NCBI RefSeq assembly: GCF_002272865.1
Contig: NZ_MLAP01000005.1
Coordinates: forward strand, 84,871-148,870
Length of the DNA: 64,000 nt
Direction of reading: 5' to 3'
From: Helicobacter sp. 12S02634-8
Lineage (GTDB): Bacteria; Campylobacterota; Campylobacteria; Campylobacterales; Helicobacteraceae
Shown in pieces: positions 34,578-44,351 of this stretch. The notes beneath the pieces are model-generated. The model did not search any database. It had not been told where the DNA came from and worked only from the letters and a program-made list of their open reading frames with translations. Numbering within the stretch: position 1 is the stretch's first letter; every line of letters begins with the position of its first letter. The position numbers and the translations under genes were made by a program.

Positions 34578-35807
34578 ATGAAAACTTTGAAAACTTTTGA
34601 AATTTTCCCCATTAAAGGTGGTATCAGTGCGCCCAAGGGCTTTTGGGCTGATGGGATTTCTGCAGGGCTTAAAGGAAAAGATAGCAATGGGCTTGAGCGC
34701 CTTGATGTCGCATTTATCTCTATGGAGCCCCCTTGTATCGCCCATACCCTATTCACTGCCAACAAATTCCAAGCTGCTCCTATCAAGCATTTCAAACAAT
34801 ACATTGAGGGCAAAAGCAGCAACTTTGTCCTCATCAATACCAAAAATGCCAACGCACTCACAGGCAAGGAGGGAGTCAAAGATATTTGTGAGCTTCTAAA
34901 AACTCTCCAAGCCATGCACCCTTTTATCCAAAACCCCATTATGTGTAGCACAGGAGTCATCGGCACGCCCCTCCCTAAGGAAAAAATCGCCCATAGTTTC
35001 TCTAAAATCACTCCAAAACCCCAAGACCAAGATGCGCATACACGCGCTGCACAAGCAATCATGACTACAGATTCCTTCCATAAAGAAATTGCCCTTGCTA
35101 TCAAGCTCAATGATGGGAGAGTCTTCCATATCGGAGCGATGGCAAAAGGAGCAGGCATGATCGAGCCAAGCCTAGCTACAATGCTTTGCTTCATCACCAC
35201 AGACGCCCAAGTCCCCCAAGAAAAAGCTAAAGAGCTTTTAAAACAATGCGCGCACAGCACTTTCAATGCTATCAGTGTCGATGGGGACACAAGCACAAAT
35301 GATACAATCATGCTTTTTGCTAATGGAGAGAGTGGCGTTTATGATGAAAGGGCTTTTGTTGAGGGGCTCAAAATGGTCATGCATAAACTTGCTACAGATA
35401 TTGTCCGCGATGGAGAGGGGGCGAGCAAGCTTGTGGCCTTTGAAGTCAGGGGGGCAAAAGATGAAGCTGAAGCTATCAAGGCTGCTAAGGCATTGAGTAA
35501 TTCTCTTTTGGTCAAAACTGCTATTTTTGGAGGCGATCCCAACTGGGGGCGTATCGCCTCTACAATCGGATCTTGTGGCGTGAGCGCTGATGAAGAGAGC
35601 TTAAAAATCTCTATTGGTGGTGTGGTGGTGTATGAGGAAGGCAAGATATTATTTGATACACAAACAGAAAAAAAGGCCGCTGCAATGATGCAAAATGATT
35701 CATTTGCCATTGAGTGCGATTTGGGGCAAGGTGAGGGGAGATTTCGGACTTATGGCTGCGACTTAGGACATCGCTATGTCACAATCAACGCCGATTATCG
35801 GAGCTAA
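34578..35807 (+). CDS. argJ: Glutamate N-acetyltransferase / ornithine acetyltransferase
   Basis: ArgJ recycles the acetyl group from N-acetylornithine to glutamate in cyclic arginine synthesis and may also acetylate glutamate with acetyl-CoA. The chain autocleaves before the Thr in [16 protein letters not shown], where the ATML motif is present. Other conserved parts are [11 protein letters not shown] and [10 protein letters not shown] chose ATG at 34578 (409 residues) because AAGGAG ends 5 nt upstream; the in-frame GTG at 34572 is inside that site. Bifunctionality cannot be decided from sequence by eye. Confidence 0.93.
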   Translation: MKTLKTFEIFPIKGGISAPKGFWADGISAGLKGKDSNGLERLDVAFISMEPPCIAHTLFTANKFQAAPIKHFKQYIEGKSSNFVLINTKNANALTGKEGVKDICELLKTLQAMHPFIQNPIMCSTGVIGTPLPKEKIAHSFSKITPKPQDQDAHTRAAQAIMTTDSFHKEIALAIKLNDGRVFHIGAMAKGAGMIEPSLATMLCFITTDAQVPQEKAKELLKQCAHSTFNAISVDGDTSTNDTIMLFANGESGVYDERAFVEGLKMVMHKLATDIVRDGEGASKLVAFEVRGAKDEAEAIKAAKALSNSLLVKTAIFGGDPNWGRIASTIGSCGVSADEESLKISIGGVVVYEEGKILFDTQTEKKAAAMMQNDSFAIECDLGQGEGRFRTYGCDLGHRYVTINADYRS

Positions 35808-35834
35808 AATCAAAGCTTGTTTTAAACTTTGATT
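35808..35834. terminator. Hairpin between convergent argJ and flgE
   Basis: AATCAAAG (35808-35815) pairs with CTTTGATT (35827-35834) around an 11-nt loop containing TTTTAAA. It starts right after the argJ stop and touches the flgE stop, so it could terminate argJ. The stem is AT-rich, so strength is uncertain. Confidence 0.4.
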
Positions 35835-37983
35835 ATTGCTTCAAGTTCAAGAGAGTATTGAGAATTTGATCGGAGGTTGTTACGGCTTTAGAGTTTGCTT
35901 GAAAGCCCCTTTGGACAACGATGAGCTGGGTGAGAGAGCGGCTCAAATCCACATTACTCATCTCAAGCTTAGAGCCAGACACTCCTCCGCGCCTACCTGT
36001 ATTAGCCGCCCCAATCATTGCTTGCCCTGAGTTCCCTGTCTGAGAAAATACATTCCCTCCCTCTGATTGCAAGCCCGTGTTGTTTGCAAAATTTGCAAGC
36101 GCTACTTGAGCGAGTGCGAGGCTTTTGCCATTGCTAAAAGCCCCTAAAAGCGATCCATTAGAGTCAAATCGCACATCCATCAAATCCCCTGCTTGATAGC
36201 CATCTTGGTTGATCGCATAGGTTTCTGAAATCTTATCGACACTCGTAAGCCCTCCAAAGCCCCCACTCACACCAAAATTCAAATCAATCCTTTGGGGAGC
36301 ATTGGAGCCGTTTTTAGGGTCAAACTGCAGCACAGGAGGGTTCATACCCGCCAAAGAGCCATCGCTATTGAATCGCAATCGCCCACCCTCAAAGATATTA
36401 GGCCGCATGGGAGAAGCTCCATAAATCTCTGCAGGCTCTGGCACAATCGCCCTGAAATTCCACTCTGCCCCACCACTTTTATAAAATTCCAAGCGCAAAG
36501 TATGTTTTGTCCCCAAGCTGTCGATGATATCAATGCTTGTGCTATGGATAGCGTGTGCGATTTTTGAACTGCTAGTTGCCACACCCCCCTCAATCAAAGA
36601 AGCCGTATTGAGAGCCTTCATCGTGTCTTTAAATAAAACATTGTTGGTAACATTATCTGAAGCATAGCTGCTGACAAAAATATTTAAATTCTGCTTGTTT
36701 TCATCGCCATTGTCTTTGTTGGCTATCTCAAACATACCATATTGATTCACGGTGACAGACACCGAAGCTGTCGTATCGCTATAATACATCATCGGATCTT
36801 TGATCATATTTGCATCATATTGCATCAATGCCCGCAAATCTTCAGTCGTCCTGAACTGCCCTGTAGCCGAATCAGGGCTGACAGACTTGGTATAGCGGTA
36901 TCTAAAAGATGTGATATCAGCATCGCCTTCAACAAAGTTAGAAAATGCCCCTGTCCCTGAAGCAGTGATTCTGATATTTTTTACCTTTTCATCGCCATCA
37001 AGCTCGTTTTTATTCTCCAAACGCAGCATATTTTCATCGACATAAGCCTCAACGCCTGTCTTGTCTTTGAGCGCATTGATAGCATTTTGCGCAGCAATCA
37101 AGCTAGAAATCCCGCTCACGCCCGAATCATTGGTAAAAGATATTTGTGTGTCATTGAGCCCGATGGTATTGACTTGATTGGAAGCAAAGATTTCATTTTT
37201 CATCTCTGCAGTTTTATAACTGATCCAAATCCCCTGATTCTCACTCAAAGAAAACGCATCGCCATCTTGATTGAAAAGTGCCCCCACATCTTCTGCCATC
37301 TGCGTGAGATTAGTCTTTGAGTCATACATCGGATTGACCCCATCAGCAGGCGTTTTCACAGAAGAATCCAGCGCAAAAATACTCCCTGTCTGATCGACAT
37401 GCCTGCCTGCGTTCAGATTGGCCCGCATTGAAATTTCTGAGCTAGCCCTCGCTGGCATTACCATACCCGGATCAATGCGTATATTTTCCAATGGCCCTGT
37501 ATTATCGACCTTGAAAAAATCCGAATCACTCATTTTAGAGGCATTTTCCATATCATTTCTGACCCAGCCTTGGACGACATACCCCCCTGTGGTCACGAGA
37601 TTGCCATCAGAGTCAAACAAAAACTCGCCATTGCGTGTGAAATTCCTTGTAGTCCCCCTATCAGGGCTTATCACAAAAAATCCCTCACCCTCAATCGCTA
37701 AATCTGTCTTGACATCAGTGTTTTGTGTATTCCCTTGCGAAAAAACCTTTGAAGTCGCATCTACAGCCACACCCAAACCAACTGAAAAATCATTTTGCCC
37801 CCCTAAGCCATTTTTATAAGGAGAAGTGGCAATCAGTTTGATTTGTGAAAGCATATCCACAAATGAAGCCCTCGAATACTTGAAACCCACGGTATTCACA
37901 TTTGCAATATTATTGCTCTCTATATCAAGTGCTATTTGGTGAGCTTGCATCCCACTCACACCAGACCACATAGACCTAAGCAT
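35833..37983 (-). CDS. flgE: Flagellar hook protein FlgE
   Basis: A 716-residue hook protein, close to the 718 of H. pylori FlgE. The N-terminus MLRSMWSGVSGMQAHQIALD is the conserved D0 helix with the flagellar rod motif, and the last residues (LTQLIVVQRGFQANSKAVTTS) are the paired C-terminal D0 helix. The central 400 residues are the variable D1-D3 domains. I set the start at 37983 because a sigma-54 promoter begins 31 nt upstream, which excludes the longer frame to 38061. Regulation by RpoN places it in the middle class of flagellar genes. Confidence 0.95.
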   Translation of the reverse strand: MLRSMWSGVSGMQAHQIALDIESNNIANVNTVGFKYSRASFVDMLSQIKLIATSPYKNGLGGQNDFSVGLGVAVDATSKVFSQGNTQNTDVKTDLAIEGEGFFVISPDRGTTRNFTRNGEFLFDSDGNLVTTGGYVVQGWVRNDMENASKMSDSDFFKVDNTGPLENIRIDPGMVMPARASSEISMRANLNAGRHVDQTGSIFALDSSVKTPADGVNPMYDSKTNLTQMAEDVGALFNQDGDAFSLSENQGIWISYKTAEMKNEIFASNQVNTIGLNDTQISFTNDSGVSGISSLIAAQNAINALKDKTGVEAYVDENMLRLENKNELDGDEKVKNIRITASGTGAFSNFVEGDADITSFRYRYTKSVSPDSATGQFRTTEDLRALMQYDANMIKDPMMYYSDTTASVSVTVNQYGMFEIANKDNGDENKQNLNIFVSSYASDNVTNNVLFKDTMKALNTASLIEGGVATSSSKIAHAIHSTSIDIIDSLGTKHTLRLEFYKSGGAEWNFRAIVPEPAEIYGASPMRPNIFEGGRLRFNSDGSLAGMNPPVLQFDPKNGSNAPQRIDLNFGVSGGFGGLTSVDKISETYAINQDGYQAGDLMDVRFDSNGSLLGAFSNGKSLALAQVALANFANNTGLQSEGGNVFSQTGNSGQAMIGAANTGRRGGVSGSKLEMSNVDLSRSLTQLIVVQRGFQANSKAVTTSDQILNTLLNLKQ

Positions 37984-38013
37984 ACAAAAATCCTTTGTGT
38001 TTTTTATGGAATC

Positions 38014-38032
38014 AAAGCAATAAGTGTGCCAA
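38014..38032 (-). promoter_or_regulatory. Sigma-54 (RpoN) promoter of flgE
   Basis: On the minus strand TTGGCAC-N5-TTGCTTT matches the -24/-12 consensus, with GG and GC in the required spacing. The -12 element lies about 31 nt before the flgE start, giving a leader near 20 nt with AAGGA. H. pylori flgE is also RpoN-dependent (recalled). Confidence 0.85.
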
Positions 38033-38189
38033 ATATTCAGAAAATTTTCAGACCCAACCACCCAAAAGGCGATAAAGGTGATAAAAGTAGTAAAAGCAGT
38101 AAAGAGCGATAGAGAGTGCTAGAAAAGCACAATGCTAGAGAGATGGCAAAAGCTAGCCCTTGCCCTTGCCCTTGATGGGGCGATATGTC

Positions 38190-38212
38190 GATTGGATTAA
38201 ATCAATCCAATC
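38190..38212 (-). terminator. Stem-loop just after glnA
   Basis: GATTGGATT (38190-38198) and AATCCAATC (38204-38212) form a perfect 9-bp stem with a 5-nt loop, starting 5 nt past the glnA stop on the minus strand. No U-tract follows, so it may act as an mRNA end-stabilising hairpin rather than an intrinsic terminator. Confidence 0.45.
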
Positions 38213-38217
38213 AGTAT

Positions 38218-39663
38218 CTAGCAAGAATAAGTAGAGATGAATTCAAAGGGGTGGGGTCTGCCCTCCCAAGGCCAAATCTCTGTTTCAAACTTAAAGCTCT
38301 TATAAACTTGTATGAATTCTTCGGTAAATACACCACCCTCTTTGAGATATTTCCTATCAGCGAGCATTTCTTCTATCGCCGTTCTGAGTGTATGGGGCAT
38401 TTGCTTGATACCTTTTTCTCTGATTTCATCTAAAGTCAGTTCAAACAAATCAATATCCATCGGCTCTCCTGGGTGGGTCTTTAGAGAAATCCCATCTAGC
38501 CCTGCCATCAATATCGAAGAAAATGCTAAATAAGGATTGGCCGAGCTATCGGGGAATCGAAACTCCAAGCGCGCACTCTTTTGTGAGATCCCATAAGGTA
38601 TCCGCACACTAGCACTTCTATTTTGTGCTGAATAAGTCAGAATAGAGGGTGCTTCAAAACCAGGGATCAGCCTTTTATAGGAGTTGGTAGAGGCATTGGT
38701 AAATGCTGCGACACTTCTAGCGTGCTTCAACACCCCGCCCAAAAAATATAGCGCCACATCGCTCAAGCCCTGATACTTGTCCCCACCAAAGAGGTTTTTG
38801 CCATCTTTCCAAATGCTGATATGTGTATGCATACCACTGCCATTATCGCCAAACAAAGGCTTAGGCATAAAGGTCGCTGTTTTGCCATTGAGATGGGCAA
38901 CCATTTTGACTACATATTTGAGCTTTTGGACATTATCGGCTGCTTCGACCAAATCGCCAAATTTAATCCCCACTTCCCCCTGCCCTTGGGCGACTTCGTG
39001 ATGGACTACAAAAGTTTCTAAACCAACTTGATTGAGGACTTTGACAATCTCTGCACGCAAATCCATCATCGAATCCACTGGTGGCACGGGAAAATACCCG
39101 CCTTTTGTGCCTGGTCTATGCCCTGAATTGATCCCGCCCTCAAAGCTCCTATCTCGATTCCACTCGCCCTCCTCGCTATCGATCTCATAATATTGACAAT
39201 TCACAGCGTCTTTGATCTTGATAGAATCAAAAATAAAAAATTCATTTTCTGGACCAATATAGACCATATCGCCAAGCCCACTCTCTTGGAGATGGGAAAG
39301 CGCTTTTTTAGCCAAACTTCGGGGGCATTTTTCATAAGGCTGATTTTTATAAATATCCCACACATCACAAAACACAACAATCGTTGTATCAGCTGTAAAA
39401 GGGTCGATAAAATACCTCACAGGATCTGGAAGCAAAATCATATCAGAATGCTGAATCGGCTGCCAAGCCTTGATAGAGCTCGCGTCAAAGGGAATCCCAT
39501 CTTGAAAGCTCTCTTGTGTGATCGCACTCAAAGAATAAGCCATATGATGCCACACCCCCTTGACATCTGTGAATCTAAAATCCACAAACTCCACTTCATT
39601 TGCCTTGCAAAAATCAAAAAACTCTTTGATACACTCTAGCCGATCACTCTTTGGGGTTCCCAT
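38218..39663 (-). CDS. glnA: Glutamine synthetase (type I)
   Basis: GlnA condenses glutamate and ammonia using ATP. The 481-residue length equals my recollection of the H. pylori enzyme. Visible motifs: beta-grasp start [15 protein letters not shown], active-site [10 protein letters not shown], the ATP/glutamate site [17 protein letters not shown], and [16 protein letters not shown] chose ATG at 39663 because AAGGAAATACG precedes it; 7 extra residues are possible from 39684. Next to it on the same strand, with a 130-nt gap, lies a glutamate/aspartate transporter operon, a sensible nitrogen-supply pairing. Confidence 0.96.
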   Translation of the reverse strand: MGTPKSDRLECIKEFFDFCKANEVEFVDFRFTDVKGVWHHMAYSLSAITQESFQDGIPFDASSIKAWQPIQHSDMILLPDPVRYFIDPFTADTTIVVFCDVWDIYKNQPYEKCPRSLAKKALSHLQESGLGDMVYIGPENEFFIFDSIKIKDAVNCQYYEIDSEEGEWNRDRSFEGGINSGHRPGTKGGYFPVPPVDSMMDLRAEIVKVLNQVGLETFVVHHEVAQGQGEVGIKFGDLVEAADNVQKLKYVVKMVAHLNGKTATFMPKPLFGDNGSGMHTHISIWKDGKNLFGGDKYQGLSDVALYFLGGVLKHARSVAAFTNASTNSYKRLIPGFEAPSILTYSAQNRSASVRIPYGISQKSARLEFRFPDSSANPYLAFSSILMAGLDGISLKTHPGEPMDIDLFELTLDEIREKGIKQMPHTLRTAIEEMLADRKYLKEGGVFTEEFIQVYKSFKFETEIWPWEGRPHPFEFISTYSC

Positions 39664-39792
39664 CGTATTTCCTTTCATAAACAAATAGATTTTTGGATCT
39701 CATTATTTTATCATTGTATAGCTAAAAAATAACCAATCCCCCAACAGCCCCCTATTTTGGCATATCTCAAGAGCAAACTTGCGGCTATTGGC

Positions 39793-40461
39793 TCAGATAT
39801 GTGATTTTTGCTGCCAAAGGCGCACGCAAGCAGAGATACTAAAGCAAATCAAAAAATAAACCAAAGCCAAAAAGCCAAAAATAATAAACACATCAACACT
39901 CGCAGTGTATTTTCCCAATATCACCTGCCCTGCACGCGTGAATTCGACAATCCCTAGCCCTGCTAAAAATGAGCTGTCTTTGATGGTAGTGACAATCTGA
40001 GAGAGGAGCGAGGGGATAATATTACGGAAACATTGGGGCAAGATGATATAAATCAATGTCTGCCAAAAGCTAAAGCCTTGAGCTTGTGCGGCTTCAAACT
40101 GACCTTTGGGGATAGAGTTTAGCCCTCCGCGCACAATCTCTGCCATCACAGAAGATGTGTATAGAAAAAAGGCTATGCCGCCTTTGATGGTGAGCGTGAG
40201 ATCAGGTATCAAAAACACACATACAAACATCCATAGCAACAACGGCGTGTTTCTAAAAATCTCGATATAAGCCCCTGCAATTTTTTGAGCCAATCCGAAA
40301 ACAAACCTACCTCCATAGTTTCTCAAAACGCCCAAAAAAGACCCAAAAACAATCGAACAAGCCACCACGCACACAGAAAGCCAGAGCGTGACCCCAAGAC
40401 CTTGGAGAAAATATTTCAGATTATCGGGGGTAAAGATTGCTAAAAAATTTTGCCAAAACAT
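39793..40461 (-). CDS. Polar amino acid ABC transporter permease (PEB1 system, second)
   Basis: A 222-residue inner membrane permease of the HisMQ family with about five helices. The coupling-helix EAA loop is EAAQAQGFSFWQTLIYIILPQ near residue 130. It is the last gene of the ABC operon, 12 nt after the first permease. The operon order ATPase, binding protein, permease, permease equals C. jejuni pebC-peb1A-Cj0920c-Cj0919c (recalled). Confidence 0.88.
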   Translation of the reverse strand: MFWQNFLAIFTPDNLKYFLQGLGVTLWLSVCVVACSIVFGSFLGVLRNYGGRFVFGLAQKIAGAYIEIFRNTPLLLWMFVCVFLIPDLTLTIKGGIAFFLYTSSVMAEIVRGGLNSIPKGQFEAAQAQGFSFWQTLIYIILPQCFRNIIPSLLSQIVTTIKDSSFLAGLGIVEFTRAGQVILGKYTASVDVFIIFGFLALVYFLICFSISACVRLWQQKSHI

Positions 40462-40473
40462 CGCTCCCCTCCC

Positions 40474-41160
40474 TTATCTGATGAGTTCTTTTGACTTGAG
40501 ACTATCTTCATAGAATCGCGCAAACTTTGCCAAAGGAAAGCATAAGAGAAAATACAAAAGACCACAAAGCATATACGCTGGCGCATAATTGAGCGAATTA
40601 GAAGCATAAGAATCTGCTGAATACATCAAATCAGCCCCTGCAATGATGGATAAAACAGAGGTGTTTTTGATGAGATTGACAGCTTGATTGGTCAATGGAG
40701 GTAAGATAATCTTGATGGTTTGGGGCAGAATAATATAAGCCATTTTTTGGGCATAAGTAAAGCCTTGGGCTTGGGCAGCTTCAAACTGACCTTTTGCAAT
40801 CGAAGTAATCCCTGTCCGAATCACCTCAGAAACATAAGCCCCGTGATAAAGCCCCACGCCCAAAACACCGATAGTAAAGACATCAAGCACCACGCCCAAG
40901 ATAGGCAAACCATTATAGAGAAAAAACACCTGTATCACCAAAGGCGTATTTTGGAAAAATTCTACATAAATGCGCGCAAATGCCCTAAAAATACCGATAC
41001 TCGAAGTCGAAAGCAGACCAAAAATCACCCCCAAGCACAAAGCCAAACACAAGCCCAAAATCACCACGCCAATAGTCATCAAAAACCCATCAACAAACAA
41101 ATGCCAATGGGCAAACAAATCCTCCCACCTCCAAAGAGCAAACAAACTATTTCCGTCCAT
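40474..41160 (-). CDS. Polar amino acid ABC transporter permease (PEB1 system, first)
   Basis: A 228-residue HisMQ-type permease with an EAA loop (FEAAQAQGFTYAQKMAYIILP) very similar to that of the next gene, so the two probably form a heterodimeric channel. The start lies 9 nt after the binding-protein gene. The last residues (YEDSLKSKELIR) are charged and cytoplasmic. Confidence 0.88.
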   Translation of the reverse strand: MDGNSLFALWRWEDLFAHWHLFVDGFLMTIGVVILGLCLALCLGVIFGLLSTSSIGIFRAFARIYVEFFQNTPLVIQVFFLYNGLPILGVVLDVFTIGVLGVGLYHGAYVSEVIRTGITSIAKGQFEAAQAQGFTYAQKMAYIILPQTIKIILPPLTNQAVNLIKNTSVLSIIAGADLMYSADSYASNSLNYAPAYMLCGLLYFLLCFPLAKFARFYEDSLKSKELIR

Positions 41161-41169
41161 TATCTGCCC

Positions 41170-41988
<819 letters not shown>

Positions 41989-42714
41989 TTATTTGATAAT
42001 CTTACTCAAAAACATCTTCGCCCGCTCTTGGGTGGGGCTATCAAAAAAGGCTTGGGGCGTGTTTTCTTCGATAATCTGCCCATCGTCCATAAAAATCACC
42101 CGATCTGCCACCTCTCTAGCAAAGCCCATTTCATGCGTCACCACAACCATTGTAGTGTTTTTCTGCCCAGAGATTTCCTTCATCACATCAAGCACCTCTT
42201 GAACCGTTTCAGGGTCAAGGGCTGAAGTGGGCTCATCAAACAAAATAATCTTTTTTTGCGTGCATAGCACCCTTGCGATAGCGACCCTTTGCTGCTGCCC
42301 TCCAGAGAGCGTGTTGGGATAAGCGTCTGCTTTTGACTTCAGACCCACAACATCTAAATATTTATAAGCCAAAGCAAGCGCTTCATCTTTGGATTTTTTC
42401 TGGATTTTCATAGGAGCGAGGATAAGGTTTTGCAAGACGCTCATATGGGGGTATAGATTGAAAGATTGGAATACCATCGAGCATTTTTTGCGTGCGATTT
42501 CAAGCTTGGTTTTATGCGTGAGCTCGATTTCATCGATAAAAATATGCCCTGCGCTGATTTCTTCTAATCCGTTCATACACCGAATCATCGTGCTTTTACC
42601 CGACCCGCTCGGCCCAAGTATCACCACTCTCTCCCCTTCTTGGATCTCAAGATTGATGTTTTTTAACACATGATGGTCACCAAAATATTTATGCACACGA
42701 TCAAGTTTAATCAC
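41989..42714 (-). CDS. pebC: Polar amino acid ABC transporter ATP-binding protein
   Basis: A 241-residue ABC ATPase with Walker [10 protein letters not shown], signature [14 protein letters not shown], Walker [13 protein letters not shown] and the H-loop [10 protein letters not shown]. It is the first gene of the transporter operon and drives import through the two permeases. Similar proteins are named GlnQ in H. pylori and PebC in C. jejuni. Confidence 0.93.
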   Translation of the reverse strand: MIKLDRVHKYFGDHHVLKNINLEIQEGERVVILGPSGSGKSTMIRCMNGLEEISAGHIFIDEIELTHKTKLEIARKKCSMVFQSFNLYPHMSVLQNLILAPMKIQKKSKDEALALAYKYLDVVGLKSKADAYPNTLSGGQQQRVAIARVLCTQKKIILFDEPTSALDPETVQEVLDVMKEISGQKNTTMVVVTHEMGFAREVADRVIFMDDGQIIEENTPQAFFDSPTQERAKMFLSKIIK

Positions 42715-42856
42715 TCAAAGCCTTTGTTGCAATTATTAAAATTTATTTTTCATCATATCATTTCAGGGCGATTTTTATCACAAATTTTATACCCCCCACA
42801 CCCCCATAGGATACTTTTTGTAACACCCCCTATCACCACCCCTTTACACAAACTCT

Positions 42857-44131
42857 CTAATTTTGGTCTGTTTTGGGCGTATGGGTCATTTGATAAAGAA
42901 GCGTGCAACCCAAAAGAGCGATCAAAGCAATAGGAACCATCGCATAAGTAAAGCTCCCTGTAAAGCTTCTGATGATACCAATCAGAGTAGAGCCGATGAA
43001 GCCTGCTAGATTGCCGATAGCATTGATTTCAGCAAGCCCAAAGGCAACCAAGCCAGCAGGGAGATATTCACTACACAGCGCCCAAAAAGGCCCTTTAAAC
43101 ATATAAGTCGCACTCACAGCCACAACCAAGCACACCATCACCAAAAACGCGTGACTAAAAACAAAAGCCATCACAACAAGAAAAATACTCACGCACAACA
43201 AAGGGATTTGCGTATGATACACACGCTCGCCCTTAGTGTCTGAAGACCTACCCCATACAATCATCAGCACACACGCCACCCCAAAAGGAATCGCGTTCAA
43301 TACGCCCATCGCAATCCCTGAAAACCCTAAAGAATTAAGAATTGATGGCTGCCAAATCGCAAGGCATTGCGAAGCCCCCGACGCCCCTGCATAAATCACA
43401 GCAAGAGCAAGGATTTTTTTATTGAATAGACTTTTGAAGCTAGCAGATCTGATGCTTCCCTTGGGCTGAGAATACAGCTCAGAGGCAAGCCACTGCTTTT
43501 GGGTGTTTGTGAGCCATTTGGCCTCTTGGGGTTTATTGGGGAGTAAGAAAAAAACCAAAACACCCAAAATAATCGCTGGTATCCCCTCAAGAATAAAGAG
43601 CAGCTGCCAATCTCTCAGACCCAACAGCCCATCTAGCTGCATGATACTTGCTGAAATCGGTGAGCCAATGAAGCTTGAAAGGGGCACAGAAACCATAAAA
43701 ATCGCAATGATATTCGCGCGATATTTAGGAGGGAACCAATGAGTGATATACAAAATAATCCCTGGGAAAAACCCCGCTTCTGCGATACCTAAAAGCAATC
43801 GTATCAGATAAAACGACTTCTCCCCACTCACCAACGCCCCACACACTGAAACAATCCCCCAAGTCACCATAATCCGACTAATCCAAACCTTAGCCCCGAC
43901 TTTTTCTAAAAACATATTGCTAGGGATCTCAAACAGCACATAAGTGATATAAAATAACCCCGCACCAAAGCCAAACGCTGCCATACTGATATGCAGATCC
44001 ATATGCATACTCTGCATAGCAAACCCCACATTGACCCGATCAATAAACGCAATCAAATAGCCTAGCACCAATAGCGGGAGCAAACGATAAGAAATTTTTG
44101 TAATCGTGGCATTTTGTGAGTCCATATTCAA
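42857..44131 (-). CDS. MFS transporter, anion:cation symporter (ACS) family
   Basis: A 424-residue, 12-helix major facilitator. The N-terminal half shows YLIAFIDRVNVGFA in helix 1, and the helix 2-3 loop is ITYVLFEIPSNMFLEKVGAKVWISRIMVTWGI, the pattern of ACS-family members (phthalate, tartrate, hydroxyphenylacetate and sugar-acid transporters). An organic acid is therefore the likely substrate, but which one cannot be read. It stands alone between the PEB1 operon and the restriction system and may be accessory. An internal start two codons later (MDSQNA) is possible. Confidence 0.85.
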   Translation of the reverse strand: MNMDSQNATITKISYRLLPLLVLGYLIAFIDRVNVGFAMQSMHMDLHISMAAFGFGAGLFYITYVLFEIPSNMFLEKVGAKVWISRIMVTWGIVSVCGALVSGEKSFYLIRLLLGIAEAGFFPGIILYITHWFPPKYRANIIAIFMVSVPLSSFIGSPISASIMQLDGLLGLRDWQLLFILEGIPAIILGVLVFFLLPNKPQEAKWLTNTQKQWLASELYSQPKGSIRSASFKSLFNKKILALAVIYAGASGASQCLAIWQPSILNSLGFSGIAMGVLNAIPFGVACVLMIVWGRSSDTKGERVYHTQIPLLCVSIFLVVMAFVFSHAFLVMVCLVVAVSATYMFKGPFWALCSEYLPAGLVAFGLAEINAIGNLAGFIGSTLIGIIRSFTGSFTYAMVPIALIALLGCTLLYQMTHTPKTDQN

Positions 44132-44236
44132 ATCTCCTGATTCTTTTTATATCTAAAATATAAAATACTTGATAAAAATTATATATAAATCTACATATGA
44201 CACACCATTGATTGCATAATAATCAACATATAATCA

Positions 44237-44245
44237 CCCCCCCCC
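44237..44245. repeat. C9 homopolymer between divergent MFS and RM genes
   Basis: A run of nine C residues in the 220-nt divergent spacer, about 50 nt upstream of the RM -10 box and 105 nt upstream of the MFS start. Such a tract can change length and alter promoter spacing. Confidence 0.5.
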
Positions 44246-44292
44246 TCGCACAAGCACTCAAATCTGTCAGATACTTACAAGGCAAAATAAGC

Positions 44293-44298
44293 TATGAT
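44293..44298 (+). promoter_or_regulatory. -10 box of the RM operon
   Basis: TATGAT (within GCTATGATAAAAT) lies 54 nt before the ATG at 44352, which is preceded by AAAGG. A weak but typical Campylobacterota promoter. Confidence 0.4.
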
Positions 44299-44351
44299 AA
44301 AATTTAAAACTTTGAGATAAAAACTTAAGAAACAGAAAAGAAAGGTAAATC

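Noticed and set aside
34523..35311. 262-codon minus-strand ORF inside argJ
   Set aside because: Antisense of the conserved ArgJ sequence; no own ribosome binding site or recognisable fold.
37984..38061. In-frame extension of flgE to 38061
   Set aside because: It would place the start upstream of the sigma-54 promoter at 38014-38032, and FlgE proteins begin at MLRSMWSG.
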